Shown: positions 38,432-47,430 of the stretch, one piece after another | Layout: every line of letters begins with the position of its first letter | How positions within the stretch are numbered: position 1 is the stretch's first letter | DNA from: Clostridium kluyveri | GTDB taxonomy: Bacteria > Bacillota > Clostridia > Clostridiales > Clostridiaceae | Direction of reading: 5' to 3' | Assembly (NCBI RefSeq): GCF_001902295.1 | Contig: NZ_CP018335.1 | Coordinates: forward strand, 1,054,001-1,118,000 | DNA length: 64,000 nt | Made by a program: the position numbers and the translations under genes | The notes under the pieces: generated by a model | The model's database searches: none | What the model was told of the DNA's origin: nothing | Seen by the model: only the letters and a program-made list of their open reading frames with translations

Positions 38432-38980
38432 ATGATAAAAACTATAGGAATGATAGAATTAAACAGTATAGCAAGAGGAATAAAGACAGCAGATGCCATG
38501 ATAAAGGCAGCAGAAGTTGAATTACTGTTAGCAAAAACTATTTGTCCTGGTAAATACATTGTGATGATTACAGGAAATGTAGGAGCTGTTACAGCTTCAA
38601 TAGAGGCAGCAGTGAGCATAGGAGGAAAACATGTAGTAGACAAGTTATTGCTTCCAAATGTTCATGAACAGGTAATTCCTGCAGTAAATGAGGCTACAGG
38701 TGTTGTAAAATTAAAGGATTTAGGAGTTATGGAATTCTTTAGTGTGGCAACAGGAATTGTTGCAGCAGATGCGGCAGCTAAAGCGGCAGATGTACAGCTT
38801 ATAGAAGTTAGATTAGGAATGGGAATGGGCGGAAAATCTTTTGTAACTCTTACAGGAGATGTAAGTGCGGTTAAGAATGCAATAGAAGCAGGTGTTAATG
38901 TTTCACTTGAAACTGGAATGCTTGTAAACAGTGAAGTTGTATCCGGACCAAACAGAGATTTATTGCCACATTTGTTATAG
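38432..38980 (+). CDS. pduT: PduT, Fe-S BMC shell protein (copy B2)
   Basis: Same 182-residue protein as copy B1, with two silent changes seen (GAA/GAG near 38910 and GTT/GTC near 38938). Last gene of the compartment locus; a terminator follows at 39041. Tandem BMC domains and the Cys in TICPGKYI are intact. Confidence 0.93.
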   Translation: MIKTIGMIELNSIARGIKTADAMIKAAEVELLLAKTICPGKYIVMITGNVGAVTASIEAAVSIGGKHVVDKLLLPNVHEQVIPAVNEATGVVKLKDLGVMEFFSVATGIVAADAAAKAADVQLIEVRLGMGMGGKSFVTLTGDVSAVKNAIEAGVNVSLETGMLVNSEVVSGPNRDLLPHLL

Positions 38981-39040
38981 GATATTAAGAACAAAGTGAA
39001 TTTTAATAACTATCAAGATTGAAACAGAGAATATTTTAAA

Positions 39041-39088
39041 TTAAATTCCAGTAAAATGAACTATTTATTTTACTGGAATTTAATTTTG
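39041..39088 (+). terminator. Terminator after the pduS-pduT array
   Basis: TTAAATTCCAGTAAAAT and ATTTTACTGGAATTTAA form a perfect 17-bp stem with a 9-base loop, followed by TTTTG. Confidence 0.82.
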
Positions 39089-39198
39089 CAGTAAAATTTT
39101 TTATAAAGTTGTTGAATATTTATTTTATATGTGGTAATATAATTCATATATTCAATTGAAAAACACATGTCTTTCAATTGCGGACAAGGTGTGAAGTT

Positions 39199-39636
39199 AT
39201 GAAAAATAAATTTCTTATAATTGATACTAGTATACTTCCTGATGTGTTTGACAAAGTGGTAAAGGTAAAGGAACTTCTTAGAACTGGCCATGTGAAGGAT
39301 ATATCAGAAGGAGTAAAGCAAGTAGGTATAAGCAGAAGTACTTATTATAAATATAGAGATTCAGTTTTTACCTTGTCTGAAAGTGTGGCAGGGCATAAAA
39401 TAACTTTGGGATTAACTTTAGCCCATAAGGCAGGAACATTATCGAAAATACTTGATAATATAGCTCAGAAAAAGGGAAATATACTTACTATAAATCAAGA
39501 TATACCTATTAATAATGCCGCTAATGTATCTATAACTTTTGATGCCTCTCAGCTAGAGGTTGAAGTTAACGAGTTGATGGAAGATATAAGAACCTTGAAA
39601 AGTGTAATAAAGGTAAATTTAGTTGCAGTAGAGTAA
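39199..39636 (+). CDS. ACT domain protein (PheB/UPF0735 type)
   Basis: 145 residues. The N-terminal half carries a helix-turn-helix-like part (VKDISEGVKQVGISRSTYYKYRDSVF), the C-terminal half an ACT domain (ITLGLTLAHKAGTLSKILDNIAQKKGNILTIN..., shown in part). ACT domains bind small ligands, often amino acids. It lies just upstream of the T-box-hom-thrB unit, the common clostridial arrangement, and may sense a product of that pathway. Start is the ATG at 39199; the open frame from 39178 has no better signal. Confidence 0.82.
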   Translation: MKNKFLIIDTSILPDVFDKVVKVKELLRTGHVKDISEGVKQVGISRSTYYKYRDSVFTLSESVAGHKITLGLTLAHKAGTLSKILDNIAQKKGNILTINQDIPINNAANVSITFDASQLEVEVNELMEDIRTLKSVIKVNLVAVE

Positions 39637-39723
39637 AAAAGATATTTAATAATATCTATACATATATTTAGTTATGTTGAATACCTTTAATGACTTATCT
39701 ATGTGAAATTATATATAAATAAA

Positions 39724-40024
39724 ACTATGAAAAGGAAGAGTAAATAATAAACTACTTTAAAGAGAGAGGAATTCCGTGGCTGAAATATTCCTTGAGGGAG
39801 AATTATTGAAAACCACCTTTGAGTTGTATACTGAAATTCTTATTAGGTATTTCCGCAGATCTGCGTTATGGATATGGAGATAACAGTATGAAGATTGTTA
39901 AGTATAAGATTATCTATTGTTACACATAATTTGGGGTATGTGTATTAAATAATTTTAATTAAATATTACTGTTAATTTGGGTGGAATCGCGATAAAACTC
40001 GTCCCATGTGGGAAGAGTTTTTTG
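39724..40024 (+). promoter_or_regulatory. T-box riboswitch (probably threonine) with terminator
   Basis: Leader before hom. Stem I parts are AGAGAGAGGAATTCCGTGGCTGAAA and the specifier side GAAAACCACCTTTGAGTTG (parts quoted), where ACC (Thr) is the likely specifier. The T-box sequence is TTTGGGTGGAATCGCG (39976-39991), a variant of the usual GGGTGGTACCGCG. The terminator is AAAACTCGTCCC ... GGGAAGAGTTTTTT (39994-40024). Uncharged tRNA would allow read-through into hom and thrB. Confidence 0.88.
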
Positions 40025-40086
40025 TTTTCATAACAAGGGAATTAATTATTTGTTTGAAAGTGTTAAATAAAAAGGAGGGCGATAAT

Positions 40087-41328
40087 ATGGTTAATATAGC
40101 AATGCTTGGATATGGTGTAGTAGGTAGTGGTGTAGCTGAACTTATATTTAGAAATAAAGATAAATTCAAAGATGAATTAAATGAAGAATTGGTATTATCA
40201 AAAATTTTAGTTAGAAATATTAGTAAGCACACAGATAACAAGAACAAAGAACTTTTAACAGAGGATATAGATGATATTTTTAAAGAAAAAGTGGACATCA
40301 TAGTTGAAGCCATGGGGGGACTTGATCCATCCTATGAATATGTAAAGAGGGCTTTAAATATGAAAAAACATGTGGTTACAGCTAACAAAGATTTAATTGC
40401 GGAATATGGTTATGAACTTTTACAAATAGCAAAGAAGAATGGAGTTACTATTCATTTTGAAGCTAGTGTAGGAGGAGGAATACCTATACTTAAATCAATA
40501 AATGAATGTCTTGTAGGAAATGAAATAAAAAGCATAAAATCCATATTGAATGGTACTACTAATTTTATATTATCTAAAATGAATCATAATGGCATGAGTT
40601 ATACAGAAGCGCTGGAACTTGCACAAAAATTAGGATTTGCAGAAGCCAATCCAGAATCAGATGTTAAAGGATATGATGCAGCCAGAAAACTCTCAATTTT
40701 ATCTACAATTGCTTACAATAGGAGGGTAGACTGGAAGGATATAAACATAGAGGGAATTACAGAAATCGATGAATATGATTTTAAATATGCTAAAATGGAG
40801 AAATGCAGTATAAAATTAATGGGAATTAGTAAACTGGGAAGTAAACATATATATGCTACAGTTATGCCTGTTATGGTAAAAGAAGATTCTGTTCTTGGGA
40901 AAATTGAGGACGAGTATAACGCTATTTTGGTAGAAGGAGATGCTGTGGGAGATGTTATGTTTTCAGGAAAGGGCGCAGGAATGTTTCCTACTGCTAGTGC
41001 GGTATTTGCGGATATAGCGGATATAGTTAAACAGAAGAGAAAAAAATGCATTACTTTTAGCAGTGAAAAGGCGGAAATAGATAAGAGTTGGGGATTGAAG
41101 GGAAAGTGGTTTCTTAGAGTAAAAACACAAAATAGAGTAAAAATTATACAGGGCATATCTTCAAGCTTTAAGAGTTGTTATATTTTATCTAGTACTTTTT
41201 CAGGAAATAAAGAAGAAGTGGTAGCTTTTGTAAATGCAGATAATGAGGTCTGTATAGATAATTATATTGAGAAAGTTAAATTAAAAGGAGAAGCCTGTGA
41301 TGTTAAAAAATTGTTGGTTTTACACTAA
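40087..41328 (+). CDS. hom: Homoserine dehydrogenase
   Basis: NAD(P)-dependent homoserine dehydrogenase, 413 residues, making homoserine for threonine and methionine. Nucleotide-binding GYGVVGSGV at residues 7-15; substrate region VTANKDLIAEYG, ASVGGGIPILKS, LNGTTNFILS and the catalytic part ANPESDVKGYDAARKL. A short C-terminal regulatory region replaces a clear ACT domain. The start at 40087 follows AAAGGAGGG; an open frame from 40006 runs through the terminator and is rejected. Controlled by the T-box leader. Confidence 0.95.
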   Translation: MVNIAMLGYGVVGSGVAELIFRNKDKFKDELNEELVLSKILVRNISKHTDNKNKELLTEDIDDIFKEKVDIIVEAMGGLDPSYEYVKRALNMKKHVVTANKDLIAEYGYELLQIAKKNGVTIHFEASVGGGIPILKSINECLVGNEIKSIKSILNGTTNFILSKMNHNGMSYTEALELAQKLGFAEANPESDVKGYDAARKLSILSTIAYNRRVDWKDINIEGITEIDEYDFKYAKMEKCSIKLMGISKLGSKHIYATVMPVMVKEDSVLGKIEDEYNAILVEGDAVGDVMFSGKGAGMFPTASAVFADIADIVKQKRKKCITFSSEKAEIDKSWGLKGKWFLRVKTQNRVKIIQGISSSFKSCYILSSTFSGNKEEVVAFVNADNEVCIDNYIEKVKLKGEACDVKKLLVLH

Positions 41329-41466
41329 AAAGTCTATCCAAAATGAATGGCTAGCTTATTATACTAGTCTAGTTACATAATATCCGTTGATTAATAATTA
41401 CTGGCAGAATTTGTTTTCCAAGGTATCTTCATAAAAAATATTTTATCAATTGGGAGGAAGTTGAAT

Positions 41467-42369
41467 ATGGCTAAAGTGAAAGTAAGAATACCAGCTACTA
41501 CTGCAAATATGGGACCGGGATTTGATACTTTGGGTATGGCCTTAAAGTTATATAATGAAATTGAAGTGGAAGAAATAAATGGGAAAACACAAATATATAA
41601 TAATGGACTAAAATCTGAGGAGGATTTTGGAAATAATCTTATATATAAAAGTATAATAGAAACCATGAATAAAGGAGAATATTCTTATAAAGGATTTAGA
41701 ATTGATGTAGTTAAGTGTGATGTACCTATCTCTAGGGGACTTGGAAGTAGTTCCGCTTGTATAGTTGGAGGTATAAAAATAGCAAATGAGATTATGGGAA
41801 ATAAATTAGAGTTAAAGGATATGATTGACTTAGCTACTAAAATAGAAGGCCACCCAGATAACGTAGTACCTGCAATAGTAGGTGGGATGGTAGTATCTTT
41901 GAAGACGGGGGAGGATATAAAATATTCAAAGATAGATTTACCTAAGCAGTTAAAGTTTGTGGCCATGATACCATCTTTTCAGGTAAATACAGCTCTTTCT
42001 AGAAAGGTTTTACCTAAGTCTTATTTAAAAGAAGAATGCATATTTAATATATCAAGATGTGCCATGCTTGTAAGTGCTCTTTACAATGGGGAATTTGATA
42101 AACTTAGAACATGTTTTCAGGATAAAATTCATCAACCTTATAGAAAAAATTTAATAAAAAATTCTGATGATATCTTTGAAAAGGCAGTGGAATTTGGTTC
42201 CATAGGTGAGTTTATAAGTGGCTCAGGATCTACACTTATGGCTGTGTTGAATAAAAATGAGGATGAATTTGTTATATCTATGAAAAAGTATTTAAGTGGA
42301 CTAGAAGATAGATGGAATGTAATTTTACTTGAACCAGATTTAGAAGGAGTTAGAATTGTTGAGATCTAA
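41467..42369 (+). CDS. thrB: Homoserine kinase
   Basis: GHMP-family kinase, 300 residues, phosphorylating homoserine. Motif 1 is VRIPATTANMGPGFDTLGMAL at the N terminus (quoted part: PATTANMGPGFD), motif 2 PISRGLGSSSACIVGG (ATP loop, near residue 90), motif 3 GSGSTLMAV near 257. The ATG at 41467 has GGGAGGAAG upstream. It lies 138 bp after hom and probably shares its T-box control. Threonine synthase is not in the window. Confidence 0.95.
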   Translation: MAKVKVRIPATTANMGPGFDTLGMALKLYNEIEVEEINGKTQIYNNGLKSEEDFGNNLIYKSIIETMNKGEYSYKGFRIDVVKCDVPISRGLGSSSACIVGGIKIANEIMGNKLELKDMIDLATKIEGHPDNVVPAIVGGMVVSLKTGEDIKYSKIDLPKQLKFVAMIPSFQVNTALSRKVLPKSYLKEECIFNISRCAMLVSALYNGEFDKLRTCFQDKIHQPYRKNLIKNSDDIFEKAVEFGSIGEFISGSGSTLMAVLNKNEDEFVISMKKYLSGLEDRWNVILLEPDLEGVRIVEI

Positions 42370-42528
42370 TATGATAATATAAAGGATACCTCTTTAGTAT
42401 ATTACTTTTTACTTTGATGGATAAATAAAATATTTTTATTTATAGTTTATTCAATATATTTAAAATAAAGGGATTTAATTATTTATGTAGAATTTAAAAT
42501 TCATAGATGAATGTAAAGAGGTGGAATT

Positions 42529-43041
42529 ATGTTAGATGTTAACATAAAGTTTAAAGATATGAAAATCTCAAGTGTGGAAGAAAAAGATTTAATTGGAATA
42601 CAAAAATGGATGGAGACCAATAAGGTTTTTTTGAAAGAAGAATCTACATTGAAAGAATTAAAAAATAGATTTTTAGAAAGTTATATAAGTGAGTGTGAAT
42701 TCTTTTTTAAAATAGAAAAGAGTAAAAAGTTAACAGGCATTTTGAAAGGAAGGGTTGAATTTAAAAAACAAAATGAACTTTGGATATGGTTTTTTTATTT
42801 AGATAACATATGCAATAATGAGAATTTACGTAGTGATATAATAAAATATTTAATGAATTATTTTAATAGAAGATATGGAGTAAATATTTTTTTTGCTAGA
42901 GTAATTAAGGATGAAACAGACAATATAGTTTTTTGGAAAAATATAGGATTTAATCTTGCAAGAATAGTAAAAGATTTTTATAATGTCAATGGAAGACATA
43001 TAGATATGATGCTTATGAAAAAAATTGGTGTATCACAGTAA
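42529..43041 (+). CDS. GNAT-family acetyltransferase-like protein
   Basis: 170 residues with a GNAT-like pattern: an N-terminal helix pair, a beta sheet with TGILKGRVEF and ELWIWFFYLD, and a C-terminal VFWKNIGFNLARIVKDFY segment typical of motif A/B in acetyltransferases. The acetyl-CoA loop (Q/RxxGxG/A) is not obvious. Substrate unknown. It stands between thrB and the SPOR gene, with AAAGAGGTGG before the ATG. Confidence 0.6.
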   Translation: MLDVNIKFKDMKISSVEEKDLIGIQKWMETNKVFLKEESTLKELKNRFLESYISECEFFFKIEKSKKLTGILKGRVEFKKQNELWIWFFYLDNICNNENLRSDIIKYLMNYFNRRYGVNIFFARVIKDETDNIVFWKNIGFNLARIVKDFYNVNGRHIDMMLMKKIGVSQ

Positions 43042-43099
43042 TATTTTTCTCTTCCCTATAATAATAATATATAGGAATACTATGAGTAGGGGTGAAAAG

Positions 43100-43780
43100 A
43101 TGAGATACACAAGATATGATTTAAAAAAGCAAAATGGTTTTAAGGTTTTCGTGGTTTCGTTATTAATGATATTTTTTCTTGCTTTTATAATTGGAACTTT
43201 TGTATTTAAAGTAATTGTGAAAAATACAGCTGGCTTTAGTCCAAATGATATAAAAATTTCTGATTCTAGTAATAAGTATGTGAAATTTGTAGCTATTCAA
43301 GGTGGAGTCTATAAGGACAAGAATAATGCAGATACACAAAAAAATTTACTGTCTAACTATGGAGTTTCCTTTTCTGTAACAGATTCAGATAAGACGAGAG
43401 TTTGCATGGGTATTTATACTGAGGAAAATGCAAAAGGCATTATGGATTCCCTTACAAAAAAGAATATAGATAATACAAAAATAGTATTTACTGTACATCA
43501 AAATGATTTGTATAATGTAGAAGTAACAGAAATAATAAATGCGAATCTTAAGATATTAAATAAACTCTCAGAAAGTGATGTAAAATCTATAAAAACAGAT
43601 GAGTTAAAAAAATGGTGTACTTCTTTAAAAGATGTAAATGACGGTGATAATAATAGTAAGTTAATTTTAAAAGAATTAAAAGAATATATAAATAAACTTC
43701 CAGAAGAAATTGAAAAAAAAGATGGTGAACAAAATTATATTTACATATTTGATATATTAAAAAAAATAAGTTCTAGTTAA
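43100..43780 (+). CDS. Membrane-anchored SPOR-domain protein
   Basis: 226 residues. A single membrane segment (VFVVSLLMIFFLAFIIGTFVF, residues about 14-34) is followed by an extracytoplasmic SPOR-like domain: FVAIQGGVYKDKNNADTQ and later VCMGIYTEENAKGIMDSL. SPOR domains bind peptidoglycan lacking stem peptides at division sites. It lies just upstream of the shape and division genes. Start is the ATG at 43100 behind GGGGTGAA; the frame from 43025 overlaps the preceding gene and is rejected. Confidence 0.75.
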   Translation: MRYTRYDLKKQNGFKVFVVSLLMIFFLAFIIGTFVFKVIVKNTAGFSPNDIKISDSSNKYVKFVAIQGGVYKDKNNADTQKNLLSNYGVSFSVTDSDKTRVCMGIYTEENAKGIMDSLTKKNIDNTKIVFTVHQNDLYNVEVTEIINANLKILNKLSESDVKSIKTDELKKWCTSLKDVNDGDNNSKLILKELKEYINKLPEEIEKKDGEQNYIYIFDILKKISSS

Positions 43781-43813
43781 TTAAATATTGATCATAAATA
43801 AATGTGAAAAAAT

Positions 43814-43854
43814 ATGGCAAGTATATAGGTTTCTTACTAATACTTGCCATTTCT
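43814..43854 (+). terminator. Terminator after the SPOR gene
   Basis: ATGGCAAGTAT and ATACTTGCCAT form a perfect 11-bp stem, followed by TTTCT. Confidence 0.75.
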
Positions 43855-43958
43855 ATATATAATTTAAAAAATTTTTTTAACAATATTATATTTACTTGTT
43901 TATGGTTTTATTAAATGATAAACTATATAAGATATATTGTTAAGGTAGGGGATTTTAT

Positions 43959-44219
43959 GTGAAAGGGGCCGGAAAAAGTAAAAGTTTTATATGGTTTTTC
44001 ATATTTTTAGGAGCCATATGTGGCAGTCTTGTAGGAGATGCTATTGGGAATAATTTTAGTTTTTTAAGTTTTTTAAAAAATTTTTATTCAATAGGGATGA
44101 CAGATCCAGTCGTATTAAATCTCAAAGTTATGGTTCTAACTTTAGGTATAAATTTCAGTATAAATATTATGACTGTAATAGGTATAATCATAGCTGTGAT
44201 GTTGTATAGAAAATATTAG
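43959..44219 (+). CDS. DUF4321 small membrane protein
   Basis: 86 residues, GTG start with GGTAGGGG upstream. Two membrane segments: FIWFFIFLGAICGSLVGDAIG (residues about 9-29) and VMVLTLGINFSINIMTVIGIIIAVMLY at the end (both quoted in part). The SLVGDAIG pattern and the location before maf are typical of DUF4321 proteins in clostridia. Function unknown; possibly part of the cell-envelope group that follows. Confidence 0.72.
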   Translation: MKGAGKSKSFIWFFIFLGAICGSLVGDAIGNNFSFLSFLKNFYSIGMTDPVVLNLKVMVLTLGINFSINIMTVIGIIIAVMLYRKY

Positions 44220-44230
44220 GAAGTGATGAC

Positions 44231-44809
44231 ATGAAAATTGTATTGGCTTCAGCTTCTAGTAGAAGAAGACAACTTTTAAGTAGATTAATAGAAAATTTTC
44301 AAGTAGTGGCAAGTGATTTTGATGAAGACTCTGTGGTATTTCAAGGAAGATGTGAATCCTATGTTATGGAACTGGCTGAAGGTAAGGCAAAAGATGTTTG
44401 TAGAAAACTAACGGATGAAAGTTCAATAGTTATAGGGTGTGATACCGCAGTGTTTTTAAGAGGAAAAGTAATGGGAAAGCCAAGAGATATACAAGAAGCA
44501 TTTCATATGTTGAAAGCATTAAGTGGAAATGAACATGATGTATACTCAGGCATAGCCATAATAGATAAGGCTTTACATAAAACAGTTAAAAGTTTTGTAC
44601 GTACTACTGTAAAATTTTCTGAAATAGATGAAAGATGTATAAGAAATTATTTAAAAAAAGAAGAATATAAAGATAAGGCAGGAGCCTATGGCATTCAAGG
44701 CTATGGGGGAGTTTTTGTAAAAGAAATTCATGGGTGTTATTATAATGTAGTAGGATTACCTTTAAATAAGTTGTATAATATGTTAAGTGGGATGGGGGTA
44801 AATTTATAA
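44231..44809 (+). CDS. maf: Maf-like nucleotide pyrophosphatase
   Basis: 192 residues, Maf/HAM1-like fold. The N-terminal LASASSRRRQLLS phosphate-binding motif, the SDFDED region, and catalytic-site segments IVIGCDTAVFLRGKVMGKP and DKAGAYGIQGYG are present. Members hydrolyse dTTP, UTP or modified nucleotides and have been linked to septum formation. The gene lies 11 bp after the DUF4321 gene and directly before radC, a common order before mreB. Confidence 0.94.
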   Translation: MKIVLASASSRRRQLLSRLIENFQVVASDFDEDSVVFQGRCESYVMELAEGKAKDVCRKLTDESSIVIGCDTAVFLRGKVMGKPRDIQEAFHMLKALSGNEHDVYSGIAIIDKALHKTVKSFVRTTVKFSEIDERCIRNYLKKEEYKDKAGAYGIQGYGGVFVKEIHGCYYNVVGLPLNKLYNMLSGMGVNL

Positions 44810-44823
44810 TAGGGAGATTTAAA

Positions 44824-45510
44824 ATGAGAGATAATTTAAAGATTATGGATTTGCCCAAAAATGAAAGACCAAGGGAAAGGCTGTTTAGATATGGTTCGGA
44901 AGCGTTATCTAATTCAGAACTTCTAGCAGTAATACTTGGAACTGGTATTAAAGGTGAGAATATAGTGTCTTTAAGTAACAGAATAATAAAAGATAATGGG
45001 GGATTAAATGGAGTTTTTAATTCTGATTTAGAGGATTTTGTGAGTATTTCAGGGGTGGGAAAGGCTAAGGCAGCTAAGATACTTGCCATGGTGGAGCTGT
45101 CAAAGAGGTTTAAGTCCTACAAAAATGGGGATGACTATAGGATATGCAGCCCTCAAGATGCTGCAGTACTTGTTATGGAAGAAATGAGAGGGATGAAGCA
45201 GGAACATCTTAAAGTTATTCTGTTAAATGCAAAAAATATGGTTATAGGAATTAAAAATGTATTTATTGGGACTTTAAATTCATCTATAGTGCATCCAAGA
45301 GAAATATTTTTTTATGCCATAAAAAAGAATAGTGCTTCTATAATTCTATGTCATAATCATCCTTCTGGAGATCCCTCTCCTAGTAATGAAGATGTAAACG
45401 TAACTTTTAGATTAAAAAAGTGTGGTGAGCTTTTAGGAATACAATTAGTTGATCATTTAATAATAGGAAATGGAATATTTATCAGTTTAAAAGAAAAAGG
45501 AATTTTGTGA
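44824..45510 (+). CDS. radC: RadC family JAB-domain protein
   Basis: 228 residues. Residues 1-75 contain a helix-hairpin-helix (SISGVGKAKAAKIL). The MPN/JAMM domain carries the metal-binding motif HNHPSGDPSPSNED near residue 177 with Glu upstream. Despite the name, a DNA repair role is doubtful for the family. It is 14 bp after maf and 21 bp before mreB, the conserved neighbourhood. Confidence 0.94.
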   Translation: MRDNLKIMDLPKNERPRERLFRYGSEALSNSELLAVILGTGIKGENIVSLSNRIIKDNGGLNGVFNSDLEDFVSISGVGKAKAAKILAMVELSKRFKSYKNGDDYRICSPQDAAVLVMEEMRGMKQEHLKVILLNAKNMVIGIKNVFIGTLNSSIVHPREIFFYAIKKNSASIILCHNHPSGDPSPSNEDVNVTFRLKKCGELLGIQLVDHLIIGNGIFISLKEKGIL

Positions 45511-45531
45511 GGTTGAAAGGAGAAATATAAA

Positions 45532-46542
45532 ATGGGTTTTTTTGGAATATCTAGAGATATGGGAATCGATTTGGGAACAGCTAATACATTAATATATGTT
45601 AAAGGAAAAGGAATAGTACTTAGAGAACCTTCTGTGGTGGCTATAAATAAAGATGTTAAAAAGGTAATGGCTATAGGTAATGAGGCAAAGGATATGATAG
45701 GTAGAACTCCGGGTAATATAGTAGCGATAAGACCGTTAAAGGATGGAGTTATTGCTGATTTTGATATAACCCATACTATGCTTAGAAAATTTATAGAGAA
45801 GGTAAGTCCTAAGTCAGCATTTACAAGTCCTAGAATATTTGTATGTTTTCCCTCTGGAGTTACTGAGGTGGAGAAAAGGGCAATAGAAGAAGCAACAAAA
45901 CATGCAGGAGCTAGAGATGTGCTCCTTATGGAAGAGCCTATGGCAGCTGCAATTGGAGCGGGGCTTCCAGTACATGAACCTACGGGAAGTATGATTGTGG
46001 ATATAGGTGGAGGAACTACAGAAGTTGCTGTGGTATCCCTTGGAGGAATTGTTACAAGTAAGTCACTTAGAATTGCTGGAGATGAATTGGATCAAGGTAT
46101 AATAAGTTACATAAAGAAAGAATATAATTTGATGATAGGTGAAAGAACAGCAGAAAATGTAAAAATCCAATTAGGATCCGCATATGATATGGGAGAAGAG
46201 AACTCCATGGAAATAAGAGGAAGAGATTTAATATCAGGATTACCTAAAGTTATAAATATAACTGAAAGTGAAGTTAGAGATGCTTTGAAGGAGCCTATAG
46301 TGTCAATAATTGAGTCTATAAAGACAACTCTTGAAAAAACCCCACCAGAACTTGCAGCGGATATAATGGATAAAGGAATTATGCTGGCAGGTGGAGGAGC
46401 AATGCTTAAGGGACTAGATCAATTAATAAATATAGAGACACATATGCCAGTACACATAGCTGAATCACCTCTTGATTGTGTGGCCTTAGGCGCAGGAAAG
46501 GCATTAGATACTATTGATAAAATAGTAGCTAGTAGAAAATAG
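45532..46542 (+). CDS. mreB: MreB, rod-shape actin homologue
   Basis: 336 residues. ATP-binding motifs of the actin fold: MGIDLGTANTLIYVKGKG (phosphate 1), MIVDIGGGTTEVAVVS (phosphate 2), and GIMLAGGGAMLKGLD (adenosine). An amphipathic N terminus (MGFFGISRD) could bind membrane. It forms filaments that guide lateral wall synthesis with MreC, MreD, RodA and PBP2, all encoded downstream. Confidence 0.96.
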   Translation: MGFFGISRDMGIDLGTANTLIYVKGKGIVLREPSVVAINKDVKKVMAIGNEAKDMIGRTPGNIVAIRPLKDGVIADFDITHTMLRKFIEKVSPKSAFTSPRIFVCFPSGVTEVEKRAIEEATKHAGARDVLLMEEPMAAAIGAGLPVHEPTGSMIVDIGGGTTEVAVVSLGGIVTSKSLRIAGDELDQGIISYIKKEYNLMIGERTAENVKIQLGSAYDMGEENSMEIRGRDLISGLPKVINITESEVRDALKEPIVSIIESIKTTLEKTPPELAADIMDKGIMLAGGGAMLKGLDQLINIETHMPVHIAESPLDCVALGAGKALDTIDKIVASRK

Positions 46543-46558
46543 TTATGAGTGGTATGTT

Positions 46559-47419
46559 ATGCGATTTTTGAAAAATAAACTTGTAATAACTATAATAATG
46601 CTCTCAATTATTTTTTTAGTATTAATTTCTTTTAGTTTCAAGAGTGATGGTAATTCGGTTATAAGAAATGGTGTAGGTATTACTTTTAATTCTCTCCAGG
46701 GAGGATTGTATAAAATTAATAGTAAAATAAAAGACTCCATAAGCTTCATTCTAAATTTTTCTGATGTTAAAAAAGAAAATGAACAGTTGAAGAAAAAAAA
46801 TAGTTCCCTAGAAAATAAGCTTGTGGAATATGATGCTTTAAAAGATGAAAATTCTAATTTAAGAAAGGAGCTGGATTTTAAAAATGAAAGAGAGGAATAC
46901 AATTATATAGGCTGTGACATAATAGGGAAAAGCAGTAGTGGAATGTTAGATCAAGTTGCCGTAAATAGGGGAAGTAAAGATGGTATAGAAAAACAAATGA
47001 TAGCTGTTACTGCAGATGGCTTGGTGGGTCAAGTTGTACATGTGGAAAAAAATTGGTCTATAGTTCAATGTTTAACTAATGAGAATATGGCAGTGGGGGG
47101 AACTGTTAATAAAACAGGAGATGAAAGTGGAGTAATAAATAGCGGTATTGTAAAAGGCTATAAAAGTGATGAGAGCAAGTTTTTGGCTAAGCTTTATTAT
47201 CTTCCACAGGAATCTACTGTAAAAAAAGGAGATACCGTGTTAACTTCAGGAATTGATAATTCCTATCCTAGTGGAATTAGAATTGGAACTGTAGTAGATG
47301 TAGAAACGGATAAAGGAAAGGTAATGAAAAATGCTTTAGTAAAGCCTTATGTGAATTTTGACAAAATTCAACAATTGCTTATAGTAATCCCTAAAAATAA
47401 AATAGATATAAAATACTAG
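46559..47419 (+). CDS. mreC: MreC, rod-shape determining protein
   Basis: 286 residues. One N-terminal membrane segment (LVITIIMLSIIFLVLISF), a coiled coil at about residues 70-112 (KKENEQLKKKNSSLENKL), then the beta-rich MreC domain with IGKSSSGMLDQVAVNRGSKDGI and VLTSGIDNSYPSGIRIGTV (quoted in part). It connects MreB to the outer wall-synthesis machinery. 16 bp after mreB. Confidence 0.94.
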   Translation: MRFLKNKLVITIIMLSIIFLVLISFSFKSDGNSVIRNGVGITFNSLQGGLYKINSKIKDSISFILNFSDVKKENEQLKKKNSSLENKLVEYDALKDENSNLRKELDFKNEREEYNYIGCDIIGKSSSGMLDQVAVNRGSKDGIEKQMIAVTADGLVGQVVHVEKNWSIVQCLTNENMAVGGTVNKTGDESGVINSGIVKGYKSDESKFLAKLYYLPQESTVKKGDTVLTSGIDNSYPSGIRIGTVVDVETDKGKVMKNALVKPYVNFDKIQQLLIVIPKNKIDIKY

Positions 47420-47430
47420 GGTGATGAAAA

